Positions 1 to 12,444 of a stretch of 64,000 nucleotides of DNA are shown here, piece by piece. Under the pieces are notes generated by a model. That model did not search any database, was not told where the DNA came from, and saw nothing but the letters and a program-made list of their open reading frames with translations. The stretch comes from Marthasterias glacialis (taxonomy: Eukaryota; Echinodermata; Asteroidea; Forcipulatida; Asteriidae). The position numbers and the translations under genes were made by a program. The number at the start of each line of letters is the position of its first letter. The stretch's first letter is position 1. The stretch is taken from NCBI GenBank assembly GCA_911728455.2, contig OU452228.1, forward strand, positions 3,844,001 to 3,908,000. Direction: 5' to 3'.

Positions 1-910
1 CAATACCAAAGACTCACACTTTTATGAGACTGGAATAGCAGTGTCTAGTGCTCGACCATGCATGAATGTATGCAGATTTGGCACATTCTATTTCAGACCC
101 CCATGCGTTCACAACAGAGTTGATGAGCCCTCAAACAAGTGATTGTTACAAATATGGTCTCATTGAATAAGCTTTCCGTTGATATACAACATTATATAAA
201 TAAGTTGCAAAATAACCAAAATAGAGGTGATTAAAAAAAAGTTTGACGGGTTTATATCCAACAATGGATAAATATCCCAACGAGGATGATAATGCTGTAA
301 CAAAGGTTGAACAGCAAGAGACATGAAACAATGAAATACACACGAAGAGGGATATATCCAACAGATAGATACAGTATAATGATGATTCTGTAGGTCAGTA
401 AGCAAGGGAAGGTAGACAATGAGAAAACCTTAGGATGGCTGCATCTGACAGTCAATGGGTAATAATGAAGCTGATATTCAGGAGACAGGAAGTAAGAGAT
501 GATACATGTACATGACAAGGACTGCATCCATTGTTGGATGGATACAGCCTGACCATCTAACATATTGGATACTGGAGAGATGATGCTGATATCAGGGGAT
601 GATGATCAATCCTGGTGTTTGAAGAACAAGGGAAAGGAAATAAAGAAACAAGGAAGCCCCTGTGACTGATGGTGATGAAGCTACACAGAATGCAAAGGTT
701 GAACACTAAGAAACTAGAAACAGTGAGTAAAAAATGAGATAGTCTGCATCCAACTGGATGCGGGATGCAGAATGATTAATGACAATGAACAGAAGAAATA
801 TGAGGGCTTCATTCAACAATGGATGATACGAAGCCAGAAAATGACAATTAATGTGAACTTTATGAAAAAGTGTTTTCCTGATTAATTGCCAAAGGCCAAA
901 AAGCATGGCA
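1..910. other. no gene recognised
   Basis: AT-rich sequence with purine-rich stretches and scattered GGATG and TCCAAC phrases (for example CATCCAACTGGATGCGGGATG near 747). I see no exon, intact repeat or RNA gene. Confidence 0.4.
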
Positions 911-914
911 TGTG

Positions 915-1245
915 GTGTGTCATGGTCATGCGGTTCTAGTGCATTGGACTCAAGTTCTGGTGGGTAAGGTGGGTTCAAATCCCGGTCATGACACTTGTGT
1001 CCTTGAGCAAGACACTTAACTATAATTGCTTCAAATAGGGGAAGAGGCAGTCATGTTTGTCTCGCAACGGATTTATTTACCCCTCCCCGTTCTTAGCTGT
1101 GCTGTGAAGAGACTTGCATGTATATCTCTCAATGTCTTGTTTCTGCGCATTGGGGCAGGTTTCTATCCCTTCAAAAAGTAGCCCAAACCTCGAGTGGCCT
1201 TTGGGCCTTGTGATGGGCAAATTGCATAAAAAAAACTTTTTTTTG
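915..1245 (+). mobile_element. tRNA-type SINE
   Basis: A B-box-like GGTTCAAATCCC lies at 972-983, with an A-box-like segment about 45 bp upstream. It is followed by TGTCCTTGAGCAAGACACTTAAC, a tail phrase widely shared by tRNA-derived SINEs, and by GGCCTTGTGATGGGCAAAT before an A-rich end. Confidence 0.75.
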
Positions 1246-1410
1246 CAAACAAAAGACAAACAAGTAGCAAAATCATTTATGTCGATTATTTTCTCAATTT
1301 ATTTCCAAAGTCTTTCCTCTCTCAATAAACAATGTTAAGTTTTTGACAACAAACTTCTCTGCAGATCGAACACTGACAATAGCACAATAAAACCAATGAG
1401 CATAAAATAT

Positions 1411-1634
1411 TGCTTACCAAAATAAGCAAGATTGCTTACCAATAATAAGCAGAATTGCTTACCAAAAATAAGCAGAATTGCTTACCAAAAATAAGAAGAC
1501 TTCCTTACCAAAAGTAAGCAGATTTGCTACCAAAAATAAGTAGAATTGCTTGCCAAAAATAAGAAGACTTGCTTACCAAAAATAAGCAGAATTGCTTACC
1601 AAAAATAAGCAGAAATGCTTACCAAAAATAAGCA
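1411..1634. repeat. 23-bp tandem array, about ten units
   Basis: The unit ATTGCTTACCAAAAATAAGCAG(A) repeats head to tail with few changes. Each unit has inverted GCTTA and TAAGC halves, so single strands could form small stem-loops. No spacer sequences are present. Confidence 0.9.
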
Positions 1635-2268
1635 GGGAACCAGTCATTGGCAATACAGTGTTCATGACATGGCATTTTGGCTGGGAACCTGCTTATGCTA
1701 AGCAACATTGTCCTGTAAAGTCAAACTGTATAGTGCTTTTACACTGTAGCAGCCCAATCAATAGGGAGGGTGAATAGGACCTGACTCTGCTGATGGTACA
1801 ACCAACAACACACATAGATTCTCTCTCACTGTGCTGGTCTGCAGGAATAAAGGGTAAGTTGAAGCCAACTTGAGGCTATTTCATACTTTCTGAATGAACA
1901 TTTGTTTTCATTTTATGAGAAAGAGTTTTTAGTAAATCTGGTGTAGTGTGATGGTGCATGTATTTTTGTATACATACACTGCAGCTATGTACATGTACTA
2001 AACAGTGTAAAAGTACATGCGCAGTGGACAATTAGTACAGTGGACAGGGAAGTCTAGTCATGCCCACATTATCAGAACTCAACCAGGGCAAAAACTTTGC
2101 ATCAAACATCTCAATGCAATCTCCCTAAATCTAAGACTTCCAAAACAAAGTTCCAACCTGTAATTCCCACATTACACAGATGGGACAATGGTGGACTTTG
2201 GAACAAAAACAGTCAATATATGCTAAACAGTTCTTTGGAGAACTGACTGCCACTTTTTCATTCATTAT

Positions 2269-2558
2269 CAGGGTTCTCCCCAGGATTTTTCAAAACTGTG
2301 GGGCATTCTGGACCCAAATTTTGAAAGTGCGGTCGAAGCACGCTGAATTGGTAGCAGGTCCTTGGAATGTTTTTATTTAATGTTTATGTTTGGTTTGAAA
2401 AGCTCTACTGTGCAATCTGGAGCATTTAAAATGGTTTTATGTAAGGATTTTTTGTGCATTTGATATAAAAATTCAACTTTTTTTTTTTTTTTTTGCGTAT
2501 CGGCCATAATTCGTGCGTATCAGCCCGATACGCTAGCTTGTGCATGGGGAGAACCCTG
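2269..2558. mobile_element. MITE with CAGGGTTCTCCCC ends, ATTAT duplication
   Basis: Inverted ends CAGGGTTCTCCCCA and TGGGGAGAACCCTG enclose 290 bp with an internal poly-T. ATTAT lies directly outside both ends (2264-2268 and 2559-2563), a 5-bp target duplication. Ends starting CAGGG fit the hAT group. Confidence 0.8.
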
Positions 2559-3858
2559 ATTATCATGGCAAAAAATAGTAGGCCTGTCTCATCTATCAAT
2601 ATACAATTATGTTTTTTGCCACATAAAATGAGAAAATGGCGGTCAAACTCAGCATCTTTCCCAGTACCTGCGTGAAGGTAACAATTTTACATCATTTCCC
2701 TGCGAATGATTTTGTTCACCAGGAAAAGTTTGTCAAATAAGTAACCCAAGGGAACTTGGATCAAAAAGGAAATGTCTGGACAGAAAATACTGTATCCGAA
2801 GTACGCTTTACCTTAATTTAGGTCAAACTATATCCTTAAAACCTTTCAAAGATTTACTGAATGTATACAGAGAGAAACAGGCACTTTGAATTGTTACAAA
2901 GTGTCAAAATCATTAAAAAAATAAGCCATTTCTGGGTCTTGATAACGCTTCTCGCTCACTGCCATTTTAGTCCCTTTGGGCATGAGTGTGTAAGAGTTCT
3001 TGCCGCACGATGAAATGTCCGCATGAATTTTCTGTTTTAATGGTCAGTAATTAGTGTTTTAGCGACCAATTCCTCCAGAGGAATATTAAATATTGGAAAG
3101 TGGCAGTCAGATATGGAAATTTTTCCAAGTGATGTATTGCTAGTGCAGCAAGTACAAAAACAGTTCAACATTCATTGAAGTGTGTTTTGTGAATGTTCTT
3201 GTTTAAATGGAACCCTTGTCAATGTCTAGTTCTCCAGACATTTCTCTGAAAAAATGTTAAAACATTTCAGCAGAACAACACCTACTCAGAGTGTATTATC
3301 ATCGATTGTGAATTGTTTTTTAAACAAGAAAATTATTTTGCAATTATTGGGACTGACTATGTTAAATTGTATACAGATACTGTCACGCTGTCACCACAAA
3401 TTACTAATCTCTATAGACAAATTCAAGACACTGTAATATGCCATCATTACTGGGGGCATCGTTCAATATGCTACACTCAATATTAACTTCTTATACAGCC
3501 ATCTTTGACCAATGATGTTTACACTACAGGACTAAACAAAGTGCACTAACGTGCATGATGGTAGTAGGCTCCCTGCTACTTCAGAAACCAGTGGTCGCTT
3601 AGATTTGTCTCTAGAAATTTCTTTGTTAATTGAAATCATCAAAATATCTTCACACTGTATGTACATAATACACTCTGTCAAGTTTCTTTAGACATAAGTT
3701 ATTAAATCAGATATTTTAACAGTTTTATACAATTGCAAATTTTGAAAAGGCAGGTCAACAGACTCAAGTGTTCTGCTTAATTGTTAATATTGTCCCGTGT
3801 TTCTAGCTAAAAAGCTAATCTATAAATGCTGTCGGCACAATTTAAAAATGAAGATATT

Positions 3859-3962
3859 GGGGCCCAATTTGATGGCTGTGCTTACCATGGAATTCTGCGC
3901 TTATGGCGCCCTGTAAAGCATGTGATTCTATGGGCTGTTAGCAGTGCCAAGAAACTGGGCCC
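3859..3962. mobile_element. decayed GGGCCC-AATTT MITE copy
   Basis: GGGGCCCAATTTGATGGCTGTGCTTA at the left and AAACTGGGCCC at the right resemble the 35797-36066 element, but shorter and diverged. Confidence 0.55.
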
Positions 3963-4025
3963 TGTTCTGTGTACTGGCTTGTAAAGGAGCATGTTTTTAG
4001 ATTTATCTGCCAATGTATTTACTAT

Positions 4026-4461
4026 AGGCCTTTTCACACTATCAATGTCCGATCCTTGTCGAAATCTACACGGGTTGACTCTGTAAAATTTCAAAACGGT
4101 TGAAATCCGCTCTTCTTTTACACTAGCTATGCACGAAATCAGCTTGTGGATTACACATGTAGCTTTCGACCCATGTATTGTGCGGTCAATTCACACTGCC
4201 GGGGTCCTACACGTATCCAAGCTGAAAACTCCCATACCGGTACTACATTACTGCAGCTGCCGCCACGCACTCAACGCGGATAAAAAATGAACCCCCAAGT
4301 GTTTACACTACAGCTTTCAACACGTGTTGGAAATTTTGACACAGATCGATTGCTCTACACTGGTCAATGCCGGATTGAAATGTTGTAGTGTGAAAAGGTC
4401 ATTCAACCTTACACTGATCTCTATGTCCAACACAGAGATATTTTGTAGAGTGAAAAGGCCT
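4026..4461. mobile_element. MITE with AGGCCTTTTCACACTA ends
   Basis: AGGCCTTTTCACACTA at the left answers TAGAGTGAAAAGGCCT at the right; the phrase AGTGTGAAAAGG recurs inside. About 436 bp, no ORF. Confidence 0.75.
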
Positions 4462-5129
4462 TCTGTGTTTTGCCAATCTTCTTCAACTTCACTTTTAACC
4501 AATTAGACTTGCCCTTCCAGCCATGGTTTGAAAGTTACACTGATTACAGTTGAAGACAAACTGAGATACAGATCTATCGATAGATAATATTAAGCAGTGC
4601 GTGTGTTCTTTCTGTCGTTTCTCAGAAATGCACATAAAATATATAACAATGTAAAATACACTCAACTTTTTTAATCCCTCTCACCTTTAGGCATATACTA
4701 AAAACATAGTTTTGCTTATAAAATAATCAAATCATAAAGCCTCACTATGGAGACTATAAATCAGAATTTATTCCCTCTAGAGAAGCACACGGAAATTCAT
4801 AAAACACAATGAAAACTTCATTCAATTTTTAATCCTCCTCAAAATTGGGCAAAAATTATAATCATGTCTTTGCTTTACAATGATACAAATAGAAGGACCC
4901 CTCCACATGATGCATCAAGCAGCATGTTCCTGGGGTCAACTGCACCTATAATTACTCACACAGTAATGTAAATCAATGTTTTTCACATAAGAAAATCAAT
5001 TCAAATATCCTTCTTTTCAATAAACACACTATTGTAGCCTATCAGTGAAAATGTCATCACATTCGGTGGCAGTTTTCAAGAGGGAAACAGCAAACCAAAT
5101 AGTAGTTTATGTTTTGCCAGGGTATCTGT

Positions 5130-6755
5130 CAGTGTTGTAATTGAGACCATCAAGTCCAACACCGAGACCTCCCCCCTGAGACCGAGACCTCAGTGTTCGA
5201 GACCGAGACCTCAGTGTTTGAGACTGAGGCTTCGGTGTTCGAGACCAAAACCTCAGTGTGCGAGACCGAAACCTCAGCGTTCCAGACCGAGACCAGTGTT
5301 CGAGGCCAAGACCTCAGTGTGCGAGACCGAGACCTCAGTGTTTGAGACCGAGACCACAGTGTTTGAGACTGTGGCCTCGGTGTTCAACACCGAAACCTCA
5401 GTGTGCGAGACCGAGACCTCAGTGTTCAAGGCCAAGACCTCGGTGTTCAAAGCTGAGTCCTCAGTGTTCGAGACCGAGACCTCGGTGTTCGAGACCAAGA
5501 CCTCAGTGTTTGAGACCCAGACCTCGGTATTCAAGACCGAGACCTCAGTGTTTGAGACCGAGACCGAGACCTCAGTGTTTGAGACCGAGACCTCAGTATT
5601 TGAGACCGAGACCTCAGTATGTGAGTTCAAGACCTCAGTGTTCGAGACCAAGACCTCAGTATTTGAGACCGAGACCGAGACTTCAGTGTTTGAGACCGAG
5701 ACCTCAGTATTTGAGACCGAGACCTCAGTATGTGAGTTCAAGACCTCAGTGTTCGAGACCAAGACCTCAGTATTTGAGACCGAGACCTTGGTGTTTGAGA
5801 CCGAGACCTCAGTGTTCCAGACCGAGACCTGTGTGCGGGACCGAGATCTCAGTATGTGAGACCGAGACCTCAGTTTTCGAGACCGAGACCTCAGTATTTG
5901 AGACCGAGACCTCAGTATTCGAGACCGAGACCTTGGTGTTTGAGACCGAGACCTGTGTTCCAGACCGAGACCTGTGTGCGGGACCGAGATCTCAGTATTA
6001 GAGACCGAGACCTCAGTGTGCGAGACCGAGACCTCAGTATTTGAGACCGAGACCTCAGTGTTCGAGACCGAGACCTCAGTATTTGAGACCGAGACCTCAG
6101 TGTTTGAGACCGAGACCTTGGTGTTTGAGACCGAGACCTCAGTGTTCCAGACCGAGACCTGTGTGCGAGACCGAGATCTCAGTGTTTGAGACCGAGACCT
6201 CAGTGTTCAAGACCGAGACCTTGGTGTTTGAGACCGAGACCTCAGTGTTTGAGACCGAGACCTCAGTGTTTGAGTCCGAGACCTCAGTGCGTGAGACCGA
6301 GATCTCAGTGTTTGAGACTGAGACCTCCCACCGGGTCCGAAATCTCAGAAAAATCTGTACTGTACTGTACATAATTTTATTTTTGTTTAATTTCAAAGCC
6401 AACTTTGATTTTCAATGGATTTTTAATGCTGAACCACTGCTTTTTCCCCACATGATGGCTTTGCTCAGCCTTCACTATGGGTGTAAACAGCCACTATGTT
6501 GTACAAGAAAATGGTTAAATCTGCGCTGTGGCACTCTCCAAGAAAAAAAACACCCCAGGCCAGCTTCACTTTTGACAATTGTTATTCTTTTGAGTTTCCA
6601 TTTTTATATGTTTTTGGACGATTATGAAATTAAGGTCTCAAAAAGTCTTGACACAAGACCCCGAGACCTTTGACCGAGTTTTCAATATGGAGACCACCAT
6701 ATGGAGAAAACAGCCGAGACCTCACTCGAGACTGGTCCCCGGACCTACAACACTG
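5130..6755. mobile_element. inverted-repeat-ended element housing a minisatellite (hAT-like?)
   Basis: Ends are CAGTGTTGTA (5130-5139) and TACAACACTG (6746-6755), the style of hAT termini. Both inner flanks carry scattered GAGACC motifs, so the minisatellite arose from the element's own sequence. I see no matching 8-bp duplication in the flanks (GTATCTGT against CTCATAAC), which weakens the class call. No transposase is present. Confidence 0.6.
5165..6330. repeat. 21-bp minisatellite, GAGACCGAGACCTCAGTGTTY
   Basis: About 1.2 kb of tandem 21-bp units (some longer or shorter by 6 bp, GACCGA). Because 21 is a multiple of three, several frames stay open: plus-strand heptads ETETSVF or RPRPQCS and minus-strand SNTEVSV. 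These are consequences of the repeat, not evidence of a gene. Higher-order duplication is visible: a block of about 117 bp at 5560-5676 recurs at 5677-5793. Confidence 0.95.
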
Positions 6756-6978
6756 CTCATAACTTATTAATAGCACATCAATTTAATTGTCAGTATCCAT
6801 TTTCTCATTTAACATCAAATAGCAAAATGCACACAATATACATATTACATGTACATGACCAAAAAATATTAACTGATGGTGTCCTCATGGTTTTAATTCA
6901 TGTACATTGGATAGACATTGAAGAAACAATACAGCGTATGTTTACTTATGTATGTACAGTTTAAAGAATAGTTTTTAA

Positions 6979-7321
6979 AGCCCCAGCTCAACATTGGCAG
7001 TAAATGCTTCCATTCTTCGCACAAATCAAGATATTTGTAATGAAACCAACCTGTGAAAATGTCAGCTCATTTCATTGTTTCGTTTGTGAGAAAACAGTAA
7101 GAATGGCATTCAGCATTTTTGTACGCATTCCCATAGGCAGAGTTTTCATCTCACTGAGACGAAAACTAATTTTGGATCTTGTTTCATTTGTTATTTTAAA
7201 ACGATAACACTTCAGGCAGAAAAATTTCAAGGAAAGTTTTCTACTATCAATATCTTTATACCATGTAAATCACAAATCTGTGAACATTTGTTTTTCTTCT
7301 TACCAATGTTGAGCTGGGGCT
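6979..7321. mobile_element. TTAA-flanked MITE (piggyBac-like)
   Basis: Perfect 19-bp inverted ends, AGCCCCAGCTCAACATTGG and its complement, with TTAA immediately outside both (6975-6978, 7322-7325). TTAA duplication is the piggyBac hallmark. 343 bp, no transposase. Confidence 0.8.
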
Positions 7322-7695
7322 TTAAATTGTATTTCTGAGCAAGATCTCAAGGTTTTCAAAAGCAAATCATAAATCTAACCTGTGAAGGTGCCTATTTAAA
7401 AAAAAATAGATAAAAATGTTTAATATTTTGTGATGTTATTTTTGTGATGTTATTAATAATTATTTATGTGGAATTGAAAGGGTATAGATACAGGTAGGTT
7501 AGATTCAAATAAAACATCTTCCAAGATGAAAGTATTTCAAATGGAAACATTTTACAGGATAATTGGTACACTGCATTAGTTCAATTATTTTAACCAACTA
7601 ACTTTGTCTTTGGCTAAAATTACCAGAGCCTGTCTTTGTCTTCAACCCATCTTAATACAATCAACTTTAGACGGTAATTACAATCTTTGGCTCAT

Positions 7696-7935
7696 TCTTA
7701 CCTGACGTTATATTTCTAATCGAGTTAATAGAGAAATAGAACTGCCACAAACAGAAATTTGCCAAACACAAATAATTTACCTGCCCAAAAATGCTTAGTG
7801 ATTTATACTGGTTTGTCAGTGGTTCCCTTATTCCTGATGTTATTATTTCTAAGTGAATTACTGGAGCAAAACTACTGCCATGCACATACAGTTGCCAAGT
7901 ACTTAAAAGTTACCTGCCCAAATGCTTAGTGATTT
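7696..7935. repeat. diverged tandem duplication, about 120 bp units
   Basis: TTACCTGACGTTATATTTCT through ACCTGCCCAAAAATGCTTAGTGATTT recurs as TTCCTGATGTTATTATTTCT through ACCTGCCCAAATGCTTAGTGATTT. Two units with many substitutions; function unknown. Confidence 0.7.
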
Positions 7936-7939
7936 GTAA

Positions 7940-9424
7940 TGGATTATGAGTGTTTCCCTGCAAACTTGTGCTAAACAAATAAACAAGTTTTAAAGCAATA
8001 CTTTCTGCTTTGCAGCTCTTAAATACTGGGCACTTTTGATAATTCTTTCTACTATTTGATTTCCTCTTCTTTGATCCCCTTTCCCCCTTTTTGGGCCCTT
8101 ACCTGGAGTGGTCTGTTTTAGGGCCTTGTGATTGGCGACTCCCCATAAAATATAAAAAAGTACAACTCCTCTTACTCATTGATCGTTACAAATAACTCTT
8201 CCTGATTGGATATACCCCCTTCCCCTTGGATTCACCCCTGTGCATCTGAGGGATTACATGTAAGGTCAAACATGCCCACAGATATCAAGGGACATGCACA
8301 AGGGAACAATCATAGTAAAGCAGCCCTCAGGTCGACCTAGGATTTGCTTGCGCTGCAACGGAACTGTCAGGATCAAGCAGAAAATTAACGCTCGGGTCAC
8401 TATGACTGAGAAATTGTTTGAATGTATTGGAACAAGCGTCGGGAACACGTTGCAGAAGTTGGAATTTTTCTACTCTTGTGACTGTTGCTTTTGTTTCTTC
8501 TGACGGCGACTGATGCTGATCATCTCAACATTGTCATATTTATACTCAAGACGTAAACAAACGGCGACTGACTGATTTGTTCCCGACGGTCTTAACTCAG
8601 GCGCAGCATCATCCTGTCAGTCGCCAACTGTTCTGTATCATTGCAAGGTCGATCTGAGGTTGGCTTAAGCCTTTGAATGGCGAAAAAACAAGAAGACTGG
8701 ACCGGGAAATGTAAATGTTCGCACTTTTTGAAATCATAGCTTGGATTCCAACTCTGGCAATAGATCAAATCAAAAATCAAAGCCATTGACTTCAATATGG
8801 CTCATAATAGAACTCAATTAGTGGGTAGAATCAATATAGTGAAGTTCAGGTTTGGCTTATTTCTTTATAATGTCATGAACGTAGTTGCTCTCCTGGGTGG
8901 CAACAGTTCAATTAATTACAAAACCTCAAAAGCGGAATAATTACAAACTACAAACTGTAATCATTTGAAAACAAATTATTTAGAGAGTTCAAGTTCTTAA
9001 GCCTTGGTTTTTATATCTTAGTTTTCTCAAAGCCTTGGCTTTACATGCAGAGAGGGTCCAATGTGGGGAGTTTAAAAGATATTTTGTTTTCTTGGTTCTA
9101 AAAAAAATCCACTGATGTTAAGTGGGTTTCTTAGGATATTTAGTAACATAGCTATTCATTTTCATCTTTGATGAACACCTGGAAAACTGACTTCTTAATC
9201 TACATTTGCTGGACCATAATAGTCGACTTCAATGTTTGTATTAACCATTTATTCTACATCGTAGAGGGGGGTTGAATGTCAGGATTTGAATAAATAATTT
9301 GATTCTTGGTGCAGCTGATATACCTGTTTAAATACATTTTGCATTTATTTGCCCTTAAAAACTCCATTGATGTTAAGTAGGCTCCTAGGATATATAATAA
9401 CATAGCTATTTGTTTCCATCATAG
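7940..9424. other. mostly unassigned
   Basis: Contains the SINE tail at 8080 and a 69-codon frame at 8294-8503 with a CLRC motif, unrecognised and without splice context. Inverted GGCGACTGACTGA / GTCAGTCGCC phrases sit near 8560 and 8617. Confidence 0.4.
8080..8160 (+). repeat. SINE tail-like fragment
   Basis: GGAGTGGTCTGTTTTAGGGCCTTGTGATTGGCGACTC followed by CATAAAATATAAAAAA parallels the 3' part of the SINE at 915-1240, so it is probably a truncated copy. Confidence 0.5.
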
Positions 9425-9990
9425 CCAGTTGCCACTGGGATTCTTCCATTATTTTCCGCCCAGGGATTATTTTATCTGAATTGACGGAATAATTTTTCTT
9501 TGAGACTACTGCTAGCACAAAGCCAAAAGCCAAAAGAACAAAGATTCTCTTTAGAGCACTGTGATTTTTGTTTTCTCTATCGACAAATGTCAAATTCATG
9601 CACTGTGAATTGCAAAACATCGGCTGTTTGCCAAAGCCTATGATTGGTAAACCCAGAACCAAGGCTGGATCCCCGGTTCACTCTAACTTACATCCTTTGA
9701 GCCTAAATACAATGAATGGACAATGCTGGAAGCTCCTGTATGTCTCGTAATCCTCTTCTTGGCGCAAAAGGACAAAGGTCTGAAATCGGTGATTACACAA
9801 TAATGCCTGCACAATAGCCACAAATTGGCAAAATATTAAGCGCCATCTACATGTTTGTGTGGGTGAAACAAAGTGGTACACAGTGTGTGCATGCTCTGTG
9901 CATGCTCAGCAGTGGAATATCCGGGCGTGTTTCAAGATTAAATTTTTGCTGGCACAAAAAAATGGATACATGTCAGCCGACGCCAACTGG
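9425..9990. mobile_element. CCAGTTG-ended element, copy 1
   Basis: Left end CCAGTTGCCACTGGGA, right end ending CCAACTGG followed by TTAA; the left TTAA appears mutated to ATAG. The body aligns with 12648-13237 (for example the GAACAAAGATTCTC, CCCAGAACCAAGGCTGGA and TTTGTGTGGGTGAAACAAAG blocks). Non-autonomous; piggyBac-like by TTAA. Confidence 0.7.
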
Positions 9991-10544
9991 TTAAATGAAT
10001 ACTGAAAAACTTACTTCTTAAATTACATTTATTGGACACCAACTAAGAACTACATATTATATGCTGGACCATCATAGTTGACTTCAATGTTTGTATCAAC
10101 CATTGTTAACTTCTTTAAAGTGTTATTTTTTAATCCTTATTTTAATATACTCTATCATGATTGATGACTTTCCTCAGTTTTACAAGTAAAATTAAAACAT
10201 TGCCTTTTATTCTGGAAAGAATGAGTATGACAAGTTTCTGTTTACTCTCGGAAATAAATGAAAATCAATAATCACTAGGGTAAAAACCTAGTTTAAATTG
10301 TTTAAAAGCAAGATGTCTTTTGGACACTCTGTTTTGAATTTAATCCATAATAATCGCAAATGGCTTAAGTACCAAAATAGCGGCTACAAGATTTGAGATA
10401 CCTGCACTCAACCAAGTAGTTAAAAGTAAAGGTCATGGCCTGAATTGACATTTGTATTCCAATATTCTCCATGCTAACATAGTACATTTCTCAAACAAAA
10501 ACCAAATTTCTGCTAAGTATAGGTGTTCAAGGTCAAGTTCAGCA

Positions 10545-10900
10545 AAATTCAATTCAATTTCATTAACACACATTAGGGTTCCTTTTTAGCTATTGTATTC
10601 AATGTTGTTTTTGTGAACACATGATTTCATTCTTCTCATTCGGGTTTGTTTTAGTCATTCTTCAGTTGAATTTCTACTACCTGATTGACCTGCCTCTTGC
10701 TGCTGGCGTTTTCTGAAATCGAATGATCTTTGCAACCTCATGAATTTGATTTGATCTTATTTGACCGGTGAATGCTAAACTGTTGAAGGCTTATGCAACG
10801 GAGCATTCATTTTTCAAACAAAACTAAATGAGCCAAGTGTTAAACTGCACAAGTTTTTGTTGAAATTGGTGGCGAATACCTACATTGATTTTCCAGACAT
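10545..10900 (+). repeat. dispersed repeat B, copy 1
   Basis: CACATGATTTCATTCTTCTCA, CTCTTGCTGCTGGC, GATCTTTGCAACCT and GATCTTATTTGACCGGTGAATGCTAAACTGTT occur in the same order and strand as at 39210-39680. Class unknown; possibly a LINE 3' UTR or an old transposon body. Confidence 0.75.
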
Positions 10901-11494
10901 TTTTAATGACAAAATTAAGTCAAAAAATCAATAATAGTTGCCATGTCTGGGCATATGGTTATTATACAGCAATATGGTTTCTAAAGGCTTAATAATAGAC
11001 AATTTTTGGACACCCCACTCTCTATCTGTTATTAGTATTGTCAGTTTTTCTATTTGGGAGAAATTTAAAAGCCTTATGTTCAAAGTTTGTCTCACACCAT
11101 TCCGAATTCATCCATTGATACTCTAGCCTCTTTTGTCTTTTCCAGACTGGCTAGTGGAAGACGACATCACAGTCACAGACTGCAACTGCCCATAGAGGGT
11201 GCTCTCTGTAAAGCTGACAGTGTTGATGTCATGAACACAGCATGGTGGATGTCACACAGCAGGATCTCTTAAGGTTTGTTTGTTCCTTTCTTTTCGATGT
11301 ATTCCCAAGTTGACGTTGTCTGTCTGTCCTGTATTAATATCAAGACCAATGAGATATTTAGTTTGAGAAAGGAGATTCATTTTGAAGAAGTGTATCGAAG
11401 GGTCGTAACGGCGAATTTTATTTCTCTGTTTTGCAGTCAATAGATTTTTGAAATATGAATACACACACTTTAAGAAAATTAACACTTTGAGCAA

Positions 11495-11871
11495 AGTGAA
11501 TCTTGTCATGGCCATGCAATCTAGTGCACCAGCCTCAAGTTCTGGTGGCTCACTCATCAGGGTGTGGGTTCGAATCCCTGTCCTTACAAATGTGTAATTG
11601 AGAAAGACACTCAACTATAATTGCTTCTCTTCAACCAGGGGTAAATGGGTACCCTGTGAGGGCAGAGATGGTTCTTGTGATTGATTTAGCTTGGTATGCT
11701 ACATACTTGGCAGCACAGGCTGTACATACTCCCCAGGGAGCTGAGATGGTTTAAGAAATGAAATAAATGGCCCAGTGACAAGGGGTAATAATGTTCAAGT
11801 GCCACGAGCATCATTGTGTGACGGATTTGAACATTACACAACAGGCCACTATTACTATTATTATTATTAAA
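11495..11871 (+). mobile_element. tRNA-type SINE, second copy, (ATT)n tail
   Basis: B-box GGTTCGAATCCC at 11577-11588 matches the consensus GGTTCGANNCC. GAGAAAGACACTCAACTATAATTGCTTC and GGGGTAAATGGGTACC follow, and (ATT)n ends it at 11851-11871. Confidence 0.75.
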
Positions 11872-11948
11872 TACCTTAAAAAGGAGCGGGTAGATAGTCA
11901 TGAGACTTAAAAAATAAAATTATTCTCCTCAGTTAGAAGTTCAGTTTG

Positions 11949-12120
11949 AGACTTCCAGGGACATAGGTAAGGTGGCATCAGACTTACCAGGTAAATCCAC
12001 TGTTTTCCTTGCTAAGAACTACATTAACAATGAAGAAAATACCCTGTATGTCTGCTTCCACCTAGTGTCTATGGACTTCACTCTTTCATGCACCATGCCT
12101 AGGTTTTACAATATTTATTT
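11949..12120. mobile_element. MITE with CAGACTTACCAGGTAAATCC arms
   Basis: GTGGCATCAGACTTACCAGGTAAATCCACTGTT on the left, and GTCTGCTTCCACCTAGTGTC on the right, match the outer MITE at 57295-57669. Confidence 0.6.
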
Positions 12121-12444
12121 CAAAGAACTTAAAAGTCCGCTTATTTCTAAAAGATGCATAATTGTTTGTTGTATTCCCATGATGACATTGTCTGTCGGTC
12201 CTCAGACCAAATCGGATCTATTTTGAGAAAATCTTTCACTGGGTTGAAATAGCAAACTACATGTTAATCAAATAACTTATTTATTTGAAAGCGAATTTTC
12301 AAGTTTTTGTTTAAGGGTCACTGACAACCAATTGAGAACCTTTGGGTCGCCAATTGATTTTCTGAAAACATTATTCACCTGACCCCTACACTATGAAATC
12401 TATAAAACTTCATCACAACCTTGTCAGAATGCCTTTGACCTTAC

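Noticed and set aside
1411-1634. CRISPR-like array
   Set aside because: Units are contiguous with no spacers, and the genome is animal.
5218-6189. Long ORFs (up to 247 codons) reading ETETSVF or RPRPQCS
   Set aside because: They arise because the 21-bp minisatellite keeps frame; they are open on several frames and both strands and have no non-repeat coding sequence.
7888-7920. Minus-strand STW codons as the missing CARS2 last exon
   Set aside because: They fall in a diverged tandem repeat and the following residues do not resemble the CARS2 C-terminus.
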